Below, one piece after another: positions 1-12,420 of a DNA stretch of 64,000 nucleotides. Origin of the DNA: Phylloscopus collybita (lineage: Eukaryota; Chordata; Aves; Passeriformes; Phylloscopidae). Each line of letters starts with the position of its first letter. The first letter of the stretch is position 1. The stretch is from the NCBI GenBank assembly GCA_027886175.1, contig JAJNNQ010000009.1, positions 22,743,501-22,807,500 of the forward strand, written 5' to 3'. Made by a program: the position numbers and the translations under genes. The notes under the pieces were generated by a model. That model ran no database searches. It was not told the DNA's origin and saw nothing but the letters and a program-made list of their open reading frames with translations.

Positions 1-2248
1 CATCTGATTTCTAGAAGACCTAAGTGCAACTGATAATATCGTCCTTATAAAACCTTTCCAAAAATGAAATATCTTTTTCAAGCTTTCTTAATCAAAAAAT
101 ATCCATTTTGTTATTCTCCTTATGTTGAATTTTCCAGTATTCCATCCCTCTCTTAAAACCAACACTGTTCAAATGCAGCTGAAGCTTTTCCTTTTATTTA
201 TGTATTTATGTATTTATTTATTTATTATTTAAAAAATATTTTCACAAATATTATTTTCACATTATTACTTATTCCTGTTGGCATTCACATCTTCATATCA
301 GCAGAATACCGTTTTGACCAGGAGCAGGAATACCACAATCTGATCAGGGTTGTTAAATGCCCTCTTCATTCTGTGCTATCAATTGACATTCTCATGACAA
401 AAATGAGAGGTGGCAGAACACCACATGAAAGTAAAAATATTACTTTATCATTACAAACTGAGTATAGATCAAGTGCTAATTATGGAAGAAACACACCAGC
501 TGAGATTTAAAAATTCTTCTCAGTCAGTAGTATGCAGAGAAGGAAACCACAGAATTCAATTAACCTTTTCTGTACACCACATAATGCTATTAATACTATT
601 TATGTTATAAAATGTATTTGTTTACTTCCCACAGTTTGCTGCCAATTAGAAACAAAGTACATTCTTTTTAATCATTCTTGGCAAACTTTGTTTAACTTGA
701 TTTTTGGGAGAGAAAGCATCCTGCTACTAAAGGATTTAATTTTTAATAAGTTTTTCAATTTAATTTCAGAAAATAATGTTCAATAAAACTAGTAACTGAA
801 CATGCTGAATCAGATGATCTTCTCAAATCCTTAAGTTTATTTCTCAATATGTATGTTCACTTGCTTTACATTTAAATTCTTTTTGCTTTTTCTTACATAG
901 TTTTTAATAAACTTAATTGTTGATACAGGTTGTTTTCTATTATTACAGTTTCTTATAATGGCTTTGTCTGGCAAACATTGTTCATATATTCTAAACTGAT
1001 AAAAGATATATGTGTACTGATGGGAAACATTCATAACAGTTATTGTAGGTCATGAAAATAAGTTATGGTAGCAAGCAAGACATTTTTATTATCTTAGCTA
1101 AACATTTTTGGATCATCATTAGTGCAGGGAGATTTATTAGTTCTTGAACTGAAGTTTGAGATGGTTTTTGAAAGTTGTTTCCTCTCCTTTTTTCCTTCCT
1201 TCTTATCTTTTAAGTTTTAAATATCTGAGATAACTTGCAATGTATCAGGTTGCACAAAATGAATAAATTTCCTTGCCTTAGAGATGAAAATATACACTAA
1301 CTATAATTATGAAATGTCATTCATTAATTAGCAAAATATTTGTGGATTCCTTATTGACACTCTGCAATCTGTATTTTTCTGTATTTTATGATGAAATCAC
1401 ACCCACAATGCTCAACCACATGGTAATTCTAATTTAGGAGAAAGAGGTGCGTCGAATAAAGTTATTTGTGGGAGAACTGGAGATGCTTTGTGCAACAACA
1501 CAGCTTCTCATTCTAGGAATAAATGTGTGGTCCAATGCAGTAAAGAGTCTCCCAATTATTCCATTGCCATTTTTCTGTTTCACTTTTCTTAGCTGACACT
1601 GTGCTTCATGTATTATCAAATCTAATAACAAAATAATTATTTTAGAAATAAAACACACAAACATCCTCATTATATTCTATTCTATCTCTAGAAAAACTGG
1701 TAGAGAAAATGTGTATCAGTAGAATAACAGAAATTATTAGGGATACATATTTTTTCAGTTCTATTGCAAATCCTAAAACTGATTATTGTTTTCAGTCAGA
1801 GCAGAATGACCGATGGAAAAATGACTTTGAAATATTATATTGAAAATAAGTTTGAAAATCAGTTTTATAATATTTGAAATAAAAAGATGTCAATATATTT
1901 GTTTTCCATTTTGAAACCAATATGATAAGAGTGGCCAAAACACAAAAGTCCCTTTCATGCATGCATACCATTTCCAGTTGTTCAGTTGACCAGCACCAGT
2001 GTTCTGTGACACTTGGGAATGATCATGAAACAAAACAGCCAGTAGACAAAGAATCACTGTCAGTAACAATCTGTGTTAGATACTCCATTATGTATTACTC
2101 TGAAATGCTGATTTCTAAATTGAGCTTTTTTTGTTATTCATATTTTATCTGTCAACAGGCTCTTGTTGTTACATGTGTCCATTTCAAAGTATCCAAAATA
2201 TCTGTTAATAACAGTGTACTCAATTCTATTGGCTCCGAACCTGCTGGT
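1..2248. other. Unassigned AT-rich non-coding block
   Basis: No gene, RNA or recognisable transposon seen. Reading frames are short and have AT-driven composition. The only structured element noted is the degenerate TTTA array listed separately. A frame of 167 codons opens at 1922 but gains its length by running through the A-rich tract at 2249-2304, so it is not treated as a gene. Confidence 0.6.
192..230. repeat. Degenerate (TTTA)n microsatellite
   Basis: About 39 bases made of TTTA/TATT units interrupted by TG steps, seen directly. The interruptions suggest an old array rather than an actively expanding one. Confidence 0.8.
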
Positions 2249-2304
2249 AAAAAAAAAAAAAGAAAAAAGAAAAAAGAAAAAAGAAAAAAAAAAAAAAAAA
2301 AAAA
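2249..2304. repeat. A-rich low-complexity tract with regular G interruptions
   Basis: Fifty-six bases contain only A and G on the plus strand. A runs are broken by single G residues spaced about 6-7 bases apart, followed by an uninterrupted run of more than 20 A. It could be the poly(A) tail of an old retroposed copy or a simple repeat. The upstream sequence shows no gene that I recognise, so the origin is open. Confidence 0.9.
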
Positions 2305-2397
2305 TCTAAATCCGGGGCTGATGTATTGGGCAAGAGGACATGGAGCAGAAGTTTTCCCCCAGTTCTGTCAAAAAATGTCTCTACCATATTCACAGAC

Positions 2398-2440
2398 ACC
2401 TTGTAAATATACCTACACCTTGTAAATATACCTATACCTT
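2398..2440. repeat. 19-bp tandem repeat, about 2.3 copies
   Basis: Two adjacent 19-base units (2398-2416 and 2417-2435) differ only at their last base. They are followed by the first five bases of a third unit. The unit begins ACCTTGTAAATATACC. This looks like a local slippage duplication. Confidence 0.9.
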
Positions 2441-4891
2441 AACTGCTTTGCTCCCAGAAAGCACTGAGGTCTGGGCAAAAAAGTTCAGTATTTGCTCACA
2501 TCTAGTTCTTTAAAGCTCATAATTTAAAGTAGTTTACCATAGTTGTGATCTAGGCTTATACTACACACTTTAAAGACCTCCAGTTGTACTATTTTCCTTA
2601 CACGAGAAATTTTTGGGTTAAAAAGAAATAAAAAAAGGGTTTTTTCCTTTAGAGAAGATAGTGGTGGCTCTGCATCTGTGAAGCATCTATAAGCACAGGT
2701 GTAATAATTTTTTTTTGTGTACATGCATGTGATATAGCTGAATGTGATGTGAATTCTCTCCTATACTGCAAAGAGCTTTTCCCTTTTACTGACTGTATTC
2801 ATAGGCTTCATAGACCCATGGCAATGCTGAATTGATGTTTTATGTGTTCTGGTACAATTTCTTGTATCACACAAATACACATCTAGCAATGATCATGCCC
2901 CCAAACTTGGCAGCCTGGCCATGAAGCTCATCACAAGAAATCCCACTCTCTTTAGCAAGAATGCAGCAGTTCTGCCATTGCTATGGGCTGTCCAAATGCA
3001 GGGAGAACTCAAATTTACCTGACAGGCCCACTTTGCACATGAGTGTGTACAGTTCTGAACAGTGTAGAACAGCTCTACTGAGGATTTTACTTCTTGGCCC
3101 TGCACTTGTGCCCCAGTACTTCTCCCTGAGTTATCTAGACATTGCAACCAAAAACCCACATTAAGCTGTCCTGTTAGATTCAGCATGAAGCTGAATTCGT
3201 CAAATTATGCAGGTTTTCCTATATAGGAACCTCTACAACACCCTTGAATATGAGTCGTAAAAGGAAAGGTCTGAAACAAAGGACACATTCTACACACTCT
3301 TCACAGTGTCTCTGAGACTTCTGATATATATGGGAAGTGCCTTTAAAATAAATAACTGTTTGCAATTGCTTGTCTTCCTTCTCACGGCAGGGTATCTCAC
3401 TTCATGGGCTAGAGAAAGCTGAAAAAAAGGTAAGGTAAAAAGGCATAAAAAGAAGTATTTGTTGCAGAAAAGAAGAGTACAGCTTATTCCAGCCCTATCA
3501 AAAGTTTCTGGAAATCAAAGGAAAAATCTATTGCCTTGAGCTGAGTATACATCACTGGGTTTTATGGCCTCTGTGCTATTTCCTGCCCAGTTGTGTCTAA
3601 TTAATGACAAAAGAAAGTGTTTTATGATTATGATGATGCAAAGGTTCTTTGGTTTTCTCAGTCTGGTAATAAAGCTGTGTATGCTGAGAATGGAGAAAAT
3701 GGATCAAATGACAAATGACCTCATTCAACATAACCTGAATTTGAACGATTTTGAATTAAACATTGGCAGTTAATGTATTTTAGAAAAGGAATACCTATTG
3801 TGCACAACCTGCAGTATTTACTGTTATTGGATCTGATCCTGACTACTGCCAGAGTAGTAAAAGGTACTCTGAGACGATATTAAATGGGGCAACTTAGAAA
3901 TTTTGTAGAGCTGGGACTGCATGGAGTAGGTTAGAGAGGGAACAGAAGCAGAAAATGTGGCTGGGGAATGAGAAGAACTGCTAGACTGCACTGACAAGTT
4001 CTGCTTCAGACACCTCAGAGGGTGAGGTAATTAGCTCTTGCAGTGTGTTACAGTCAAGAGGGGACTAAAATTTGTGACTCAAGGTCTGTGTCCAAAAACT
4101 TTCTGTACAATGTTCTTTAAAGCACAATCAGCCTCCCTAGAGTACCTGCTCCAGGAAACTCAGGAGTGGTTCCTTCTTTTTTCTTGCTCAGCTCAGCTCC
4201 AGCTGCCTCCAGGGTGTACCATGGCATGGACTGAACAACGTTATCCTCACTGGCTGAGGCAGCACTGGAGACCACACAGCAGATCTCCCAGCACTGCCCT
4301 GGCACCGCTTCCCAGCACATCTGTGCTACCAGATGAAGTGTGCTCCTCTGTTCATCAGGGACAAAATTACACAGATTGCAGTACAGAAAATTCTGTTACT
4401 GATGACCCCAGATGGAATAGAGGGAACTTTCCTGGAAATCCTGGACCACAAGAAAGTGAAATGGCTCTGTATTATTTCCATTTGCCCTAGGTGAAAACTT
4501 TGCAATAAGTAATTAAATTAGTATGTTTAAGCGTATTTGATAGACTATTTCAGCTAGATATTATCTTATTGCTCTGCTTAAAATCAGATTTTTTTTTTAT
4601 TCTATAAAAGTCTCACTCAAAACCAATTCCGCAGTATACTGAAATTTCCAGGGACTAGAAAGTACGATAATGGCATTCCTCTTTCAAAATAAGTATACAG
4701 AACATCCTTATTTATCCATAAGGTGAATCAAGGGGTTTGATCACTCATTTTCCCAAGAAATGGCATGATGATATGACAGATGACAAGATATGACATCTGA
4801 TAGCCGGTGAAGGAATATACCAGAGAAACAGTCTCTGCACTTTGGACTTCAGCTGAGATAGTATTGTTTTAATTACAATTGTTTTGTTAGC
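2441..4891. other. Unassigned block containing the longest low-bias reading frame of the window
   Basis: No transposon or RNA gene recognised. A 14-bp perfect palindrome lies at 3216-3229. A stretch around 4080-4480 is less AT-rich than its surroundings and carries the 150-codon frame listed separately. A 97-codon minus-strand frame at 2893-3186 has no recognisable domain. Confidence 0.5.
4038..4490 (+). other. Unassigned 150-codon open frame, probably not a gene
   Basis: This is the longest open frame not explained by a homopolymer or by known repeat DNA. The translation is rich in Ser, Pro, Gln and Trp in its middle part, with no signal peptide, membrane segment or motif that I recognise. 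No convincing splice acceptor or donor brackets it, and a 67-codon frame is open on the opposite strand at 4117-4320, as expected where stop codons are thinned by higher GC. It may be chance, or a decayed fragment of an unrecognised retroposed sequence. Confidence 0.1.
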
Positions 4892-4944
4892 AAAAGTTAG
4901 TTATTAGTAACTAACTTTTACAGTTAGTAAAAGTTAGTTATTAG
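4892..4944. repeat. Compound inverted/direct repeat able to form alternative hairpins
   Basis: A 12-base arm at 4892-4903 is perfectly complementary to 4908-4919, with a 4-base loop. The second arm, extended to 13 bases (4908-4920), is also perfectly complementary to 4928-4940 across a 7-base spacer. The 16-base segment at 4892-4907 recurs exactly at 4929-4944. The middle arm can therefore pair with either neighbour but not both. Confidence 0.9.
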
Positions 4945-7900
4945 TTCTTCACTTAAAACATTGGAGCCTGATGCAAAATTAAAACCTTCATCATCCTCCA
5001 TTATACAGCCACACATAATTCATAAAAAATTCTGTATCACATAAAAAAGCTCAATGTTTAAGTGTATGGCAAATTATCATATGTATTTACAACATTCCAG
5101 GCACTAATGAAGTAATCTTGCTTCGTATGTTAGCACTCAGAAAAAAAAAGCAGTTGGATCAGAATTCATTACCTGACCCACTTCAGAGACTCATATTCAG
5201 AAGTTTTTTGACAGGATTTTAAAATTAACTCAGTGGGAATAGCAGAAACAAGGGCCAGAAGGAGAGAAATTAAGATGTGGAGAACTGTTTATAATATTGA
5301 CTAATATTAGAATACAGACGAATTAGAGTGTGCCTTGATTTAATGTTCCTCTTTATTAACTATATAAATGTTAGGTAAATGTTGTTCAAAACATATTTGG
5401 AGGGTTAGCAATTTTAGATGGCCATTTGCTGCTTTGAGTGTTCTGTACCTAGCATGTGATATTACTGCTCTGACTTTACATTGTTACAGCAGTATTATCA
5501 GTGACAGATCCAGCCATTTCAAAATAAAAGAGTAAAAACAACTTTGCTCCCTGATATTTTTAAATTGATTAAAATGCTGTTAGACTATAAAGTAAACACA
5601 AGAGTTCATTTTACCTGCCTTACAAACCATATTTGGAAGATTTGCTCCAAGTCTGTGAGCTTTTTCCTCCCTGAATGTTAATTTATTTGTCTAAAAGCAA
5701 CAGCTGAATAGCTTTTATAATGATTAGCACCACTGATATCACTCAGAGAGCTGAGCCCCATCTTAAGATATGGCCTACATTATGTTAAGCACAGCTCTCA
5801 ATCTACTTATGAACAAAGTTTTTTTTTTTTTTTTAAATGTTATCCAATATGTTGACTTGCTTAAAATGATCTTACAGGAGACATTATTCATGAGATCACT
5901 GGTCTCTCGGGGTGGAATTGGACACCCAGATTCCTGGTACTTTCTGAACTTCACAGATCAGCAGGACACCAGGTTCCAACTAAACCTCCCAAACAGCCCT
6001 CTAGGCTGGAAGGCTGCTTTGGCTTTGGACCTCTCCAGAACTGTCTTTCCTGAATTAAAATCTTTGCCATCAGTGTACTGCGAACACCTCACTAGACTAA
6101 AGGATTAATTTATCAAGATTTCTCTGTGTCAGACCCGTATATCTCAGCTACTTCACAGAACAAGCAGAGGTTCCAGGCGTTCACTCAGGGCCCACCACCC
6201 ACCATGCACATGCAGCAATACCGTGCCAAACTGGGGGCTCAGCAGGTGCTTATAACCTCCTGGGGAAGAAAATGAACTGTGGCACTGAGTCCTGCAGCCT
6301 GGAGGGCTCAGGCCACCCTGAGCTTACTGTGAAGTGCTGCAGGCAGCAATGCCAAGCTTAGCTTTTCCTGAGCACCAGGAAACCCTGGAACCCCAGCTAT
6401 CACCTGGAAGCAGCATGGACGAAGGATACACAGGTAGGAAATCCACAAACACACTAAGGTCCTTATTGCTGCTATTTCATTACCGATGGGAAGACAAGCT
6501 AAGTTTTCATCTGACAGCTCATCCTGGTTTATTTGTTAAAGGTGAATTTCTGCCTCTCTGCTCTTAGAGATGGAGCTCTGTCCATTTCAAGGTGGATTTC
6601 TACACTGAGCCCACGAGCCAGCTTCCCAGCACTGATGGCTGCTACAGGCTGTGATAATGAGAGGTTTGAAACAGGCATTTAGATCCAAGCTGAGGGTGAG
6701 ACCATAGCTGAGGCTTACTAAGCAGAGACCCATTGCTAACTATAATCATGCCAAGCATTGATTAGACAGTTCATACATTTTTGCCATATCAGACTATACC
6801 TCAGTTACATCAGAAAAAACAAAAGGCCAAAAACTTCACCTTCACTACCTGCAGCCTCACGGCCTGAGTATGTATGGAGATGTCACCCATGCACAGCTTC
6901 TACTGTTGACAGAAGGATTTCAAATGCTTAATTTTAAACATCAGATAAAGGTTCTTTTTAAATGATTTATATGACTTCCATTCCTATGGGATGACATATT
7001 TGCCTTTTCAAAGGGGGTATGAGAAAAATTCCCCTCTTTCTACTGTATATAAACTACTTTAGTTAAAAATACAAGTTGCTACAAAGAAGGGGAAAGCCTC
7101 CTAGGCTAACATCACTAGATTTATGATGCAGTGCTAGCCATTTGTTCATGGCAAAAATTGGAGTAGAAATTTGACTGAAAAATGTATTGTTTTAAATATT
7201 ACTCTTGAAATGTATGGCTGAACTTTGCCCTTCTCTGCTGGAAACTACATTTGTTACCAGACAACTGCAACTGAAATTTGCAAAGATGTACAGCTCACTT
7301 CACATTTGATGGTCCTGTGTTTGAAGCCACCTCTGTGGTTTCAAACAAAAGAAACAAATGATTACACCAGACAAGTCCAAAGTTTCCATGTATAGCTTCC
7401 TCCATGGGCAGTTCTCTTATTAAATATTCAAGCAGAGAGAGCTCATGTTTTATCACAATATGAGCATGAACAATTATATTTACAGGAAGGAAGCCTTAGT
7501 GACAGCTTTTCACTTATATTTTTTTTACCTTGCCAGTATCCATACCTCTGCCTCCAATGGAGGCAGCACCAGCTATTTTTCTTTTCCAGACTTTGGAGCT
7601 GCTATTATGCTATCCATTTAAGGATTTCAATGATTTTCTGTATGAGAGGTGTAATGAAAACAACTGAATTCCTGCAACTATGAGATCTTTTATTCTGTTG
7701 CAAAAAGGTTTAGGGTCCATTTGCAGGCTAAAATAATCTAGATTTTAATGAATCTTAGTATTTGCTAACATCGCTAATGCCATGACATAGATGGTGGCTT
7801 ATTACAAAGTACTGATGATAATTTTGCTCCTCATCTTTCTAGACATGGGAACAGGAAAAATGCTCCTCTCACATTCACACATCCACTCACATCTGAGAGT

Positions 7901-10900
7901 GGAAGTCTCATCATTCTTTTGGTCTTTGAAGTTTTACTTGTTGCCTGCCTTTAAGTCTTTCAGATGGCACAGAAGGTGCAGAAACATCTTCTGCATCTTC
8001 TGGAGAGAGTCACAAATGTCACAACAACTTCATACAAAGATAATGGCATATTTTAAAAGAAACAGAGAAATATTTTCAACAAGTGCACCACCATTAGAAT
8101 GAAAATAAGGATCAGAAGGTGGGTGTTTTATTAACGATGCAGCTTTGTATGTTACCTTTGTAAAAATAATGTCATGTACAAGATACATTCCCATCCCCAA
8201 CAGGACATTAGGCAATTGTTCTCCTGAAGCGAGTTGACTTTTGTAATCTCAAATACTCTCAATCTATGGATTTACTGTTTTTTTATAGTAGTCAAGAGCA
8301 TGGCCTTGTGTTGATTGATTTAATCCTTCCTTTAGTGATGGCAAGATATCATATGGGTATAATGTATTCGTTTAGACCTGGCACATTAACCTTAGCAGTT
8401 TGTCTCTGTGTGTCTCTAAAGCAAAGGCATTATTTCTCTGAACACAGGCAACAATCTGTGACTGAACCTCAGAATAACTTTGAGCACCAGTAGGAAATAA
8501 ATAGAGACTATAGTCTTCCTCTATCTATTCTTGCAGAATCACATCTCCAGTAAGGACACCCACCATCACCACTCCTGCCCAGGCCCTCTCTTAAGTTCTT
8601 TCCATGGGAGGATAGATGTAACTGAACTGAAATATCCCAAAAAGGTAGATTTTGACATTCACTGGAAGACTAACAGATGTTAATAAGGGAATTTAAATAA
8701 CATTCTGCTTAAGATGAACAAAAATAATAGTGCCATGCTCACAAAGAACATGCATTAGATATCTCATTATCATCAAAAGGACAGAATATAAAGTATATAC
8801 ATGGCCACTTATAGGTTGGGTGCATGGACTGGGGTATGGTGGCAAAGTTGGATACCACCACTCATTATATGTGTGAACTGCTTCTTTGGCAATCATTCCT
8901 ATGAAACTTATTATGGACTGTCCTTTTTACATTTTGGACATAAACCCTGCACAAATGGAAATTGAAAACCAAACCAACCCAGAAAAAACCTTTTTCCCTT
9001 TCTGGTACATTTTAAGGAATTAATATCATTTGCTCACAAAGCATTTGAATATGTAAGATGCCTACGTTAGAAACGTGTATTAATTTATATTGACCAGAAC
9101 AGAACTGAATTTGGTAGTCAAATACACAGTTTATTAGAAAATTTTGGGGTTTTTTTTGTTACTCTTGATCAGTGTTTTCTTGTGTTTAGCATGTACACTA
9201 GAATAACTTGGTTTTATTTTATCTGTTAAAAGTAGGTCTTCATTAGTTAGGATTTTACAATTTTGCTGAAGCTTATGATATATGATTCTGACTAAAGAGT
9301 AACACAGTTTACTTCAGCATTATGCCAAGTGTGATATCTAACAGCCACAACAAAGTATTTGTAGTTCAACAGACATATTTTATCATACAAAGACTGTAAA
9401 ACAAACTGGCCAGGGTTGTTTAGGCCTATAGCTTCACAGACACAGGGGTTTTTTGCTGTGTTTCATGCAATTTTAATCATTGAAGACAAGTAGTTAATTA
9501 ATGAGTCACAAGTTCAGCAAGACTTGACACTGTGGAAAAGAACTAATAATCGTGCCATACGATGGATAAACCTAACACTGAGAGGCAAGGAAAATAACTC
9601 CCATGGTAAAATTATGTAAGGTAATGTAAAAGCATGCTAGGGAGCTCAGTGACAGGCTTTTAATATTTTAATGTAAAGCGATACAAGAATGAAAAATACC
9701 GAATAATGCTGCTGAAGAGGTCTCTGGAGCAGGGCAGAGTGTATTTTCTGCCCTTACTTTTCTAGTAGTGTCTAGGGAAACAACATGGGGAAAATTATAT
9801 CTAACAGTAAAAACAGGGACAAAAAAAAAAAAGGCTCTGGGAAACATGACTGCAAACAACATTTTAGTTTTTTTGCCAGTAAATTCTAGTCCTTACTCAA
9901 GGAAAACTTACAGATATCTGGGATCTTTCCAAAATGGGGAAAATATTTGAATGTAACTAGTAAACTAACTACAGTAGGCAGAGACAATGCATCTGTGCAA
10001 TTCCCGTGTAAAGAAAAGGAGAAAGCAAAAGAACTACATATGGATAACTGTTCCCAAGAGGAGCCAGGAGACCTGCAAAGACAACTAAAGGGAAAAGCAG
10101 GTGGACCTTACAGCTGCTAGGGGAACAACACTGCAGAAGAAACCACATCCAGTCTCACAAGGGCACTAACACTTGTGGCAATTGGGAAGCCATAGAAGTG
10201 TGGAGTTCCCCAGACAACAACAACAAGGAGAGAAAATAATGTGCTTTGTGCTTCTGCCCAGCCTGCTTCCTTTTGGCATTAGTTGAGACAGACTTTGTTG
10301 GTATGTCTCAAGTAGAAAAACACACCTGATTTATCATGGGATGTGCAGTCTCCTGCTGTGCTTGTCAGTCTCTAAAAACATCTTTATCACAATCAGCTTG
10401 ATAAATAAGGTGCATTTGAAAATCTAGAAAAACTACAAAAATGTGGTTCTTCCAATCCTCGAAGGACCTTCCCGTCTTACATGGGTAAGGAAAGAACCTT
10501 TGCTGCTTCTTACAGGAGAAAAAAGTTTAAACTTAAAAAAGGTGAATTGTTGCCTGTACTGGTATCCTTAATATGCATGCAATGCAGTTTATGTCAACTG
10601 TTCTTTGACATCAGTAGGATGCTTTGATGAAAATTACTTGCTGTTTATGTTTGATTATGTTTGTTAAGTTTTAAATAAGTCTCATGAGATGACCTCAATT
10701 GGACGTAGACTCCATGGAGATTTCATGGGATGTGAAAGACTTTACTATCAAAAGTATAAATTATCCTGCTCAAGAAATATACAACTATTTAAATGTTAAA
10801 TAAATTTTAACTGTAACACAGTTGCTACACTGCAATGAATTACATTTTCTACATAGAGTGTGGTAAGACTAATTCTCATATAATTGGTATCACATTGGGA

Positions 10901-12380
10901 TTCTGCTTTAAATATTTACCCATGATGAAAAGATTTCTAATAAGTCTAAAGATTTTCAAGTTAATTCTTAGCCCTGCAGTGACTGTTGTTTCTTTTCAAT
11001 AAATAAAGGATAAAACAGCTCTGGTAATTCTTTAACAGTGTTTTTTTTTTTCTTCTTTTTTCCCATGTTTCAATATTATTTGTCTGGGGTTTTTTTTCAA
11101 ATTTTCTTTTACTTCTTACATTTGCAAGACATTTGCTCTCAACAGCCAAAGACATACTACAGCCTAACTTTTGGTTAATTATTTTATGTCATTATGCCTG
11201 ACAATCTCAAATTGTGTACGCATTGTGAGGCTTCTGTTTGTGTCTACAAACACACAAACCATGAAAGACAAAGGGATACACTTGCAGGGAGGGCATTGAA
11301 CTGGAAGAGAGAGGCCCTGAACTAAGAATATTCTGCCTCTCTAAGTCTGCACACTTTCCCTCTGTGCTCAGGTGAGAAATGGGCACCTTCCTTTTCCAGG
11401 TACCTCTAAAACTTTGCTCTGAAACATAACCCAAACTCAAGCCTAAGAATTCAGGTCTTATTCTAAGAGGGATTTATTAAACAGTGCTGAAGCTTTCAGT
11501 CTACAGATGAATTATCATTTTTCATCACACTCTCTCTGCCTCTTAAATCTACTAAGCAGAGTTGCTAAAGTCCCTGTCTGATATAATTTGGTTCACCAGG
11601 AAGATTTGCTTTCTAAGGTGCTGGATGAGTGATTCATCATCCACGTTGCTACCAAGTTGAAGTATATAAAAATAAGTGATGCACCAGTGCAGCCTAATAG
11701 TGATGCACAAACAAAGCCTTGCTCCTTCTATTTGAAAATATTCTGTTCCATAGCTCTGATGGTCTGGTAATCATCTGCTTTCTTTCTTTTTCCACTCTAT
11801 AAAGATAAAGCTATCTTTGGAGTGGCAGTGCATCTCATTAACTGTGAGATAAGAAAGAACAAAAATAAAAAATTTAGACATCTAAGATTTCATTCTTCCC
11901 CTCCTTTTTTTTTTTTTCTTTTTCTTTAATCCTGGTTTATAAATCTAAATATATATCTTATTGGTGTCTTTGTTTCTTCTTGGTTTAATCCTTTGTAGAT
12001 CCTGAAGCTGCTTTTCATTCAATTCATGCTCACATGTGTCTGACATTCATAGAAGTAGTTCCAACAGCTAACGGTAGTCCCTTCAAAGTTGTGCTTGTGT
12101 CATTAAATGTTTATTGTTCTCTTCTTTTGTAAAATGTAAAGATACCCTCCCCTGTTCTTCACCAAGATGATCTCATGGGACTTAATGAAGCTGACAATTG
12201 GGTCATAAGTGTCATAAGTGTCATGACTGTACCCCGACATAGTGACTATTTTAATGGTACTTTGCAAGCTGGAGAATGAGAATAATGGTAATCCAAAAAG
12301 CTAAAGACATTAATTATTTCAGAAAAAAGAGTACATTTTCATTACGGTTACTCTTTTACGAAGCAATGGCAAGTTAGAAT
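4945..12380. other. Unassigned AT-rich block
   Basis: No gene or transposon recognised over about 7.4 kb. A T16 run lies at 5819-5834. A GC-richer patch spans roughly 5880-6660 and allows frames of 112 codons (5770-6108) and 77 codons (6334-6567). Neither resembles a known protein, and the first owes its opening segment to the T run. A short hairpin with 7-base arms lies near 7550. The rest shows nothing I can name. Confidence 0.5.
12202..12228. repeat. 9-bp tandem repeat, 2 exact copies plus one diverged
   Basis: GTCATAAGT occurs exactly twice in tandem at 12202-12219, followed by a third unit with two changes at 12220-12228. Seen directly; a short slippage product. Confidence 0.85.
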
Positions 12381-12420
12381 TCAATTACAATTACAATTGT
12401 AGAATTACAATTGTAATTGA
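12381..12420. repeat. Perfect 12-bp inverted repeat
   Basis: The arm TCAATTACAATT at 12381-12392 is the exact reverse complement of 12409-12420. The 16-base interior itself contains the palindrome ACAATTGT. The sequence is composed of repeated ATTACAATT-type words, so it probably arose by local slippage and inversion. Confidence 0.9.

Noticed and set aside
1922..2425. 167-codon plus-strand frame, the longest in the window
   Set aside because: Its length depends on reading through the A-rich tract as a Lys/Arg run, it ends in the 19-bp tandem repeat, and no part resembles a known protein.
5770..6108. 112-codon frame with a possible splice acceptor near 5877
   Set aside because: The pyrimidine tract is not adjacent to the AG, the frame start crosses a T16 run, and no donor or known protein similarity supports an exon.
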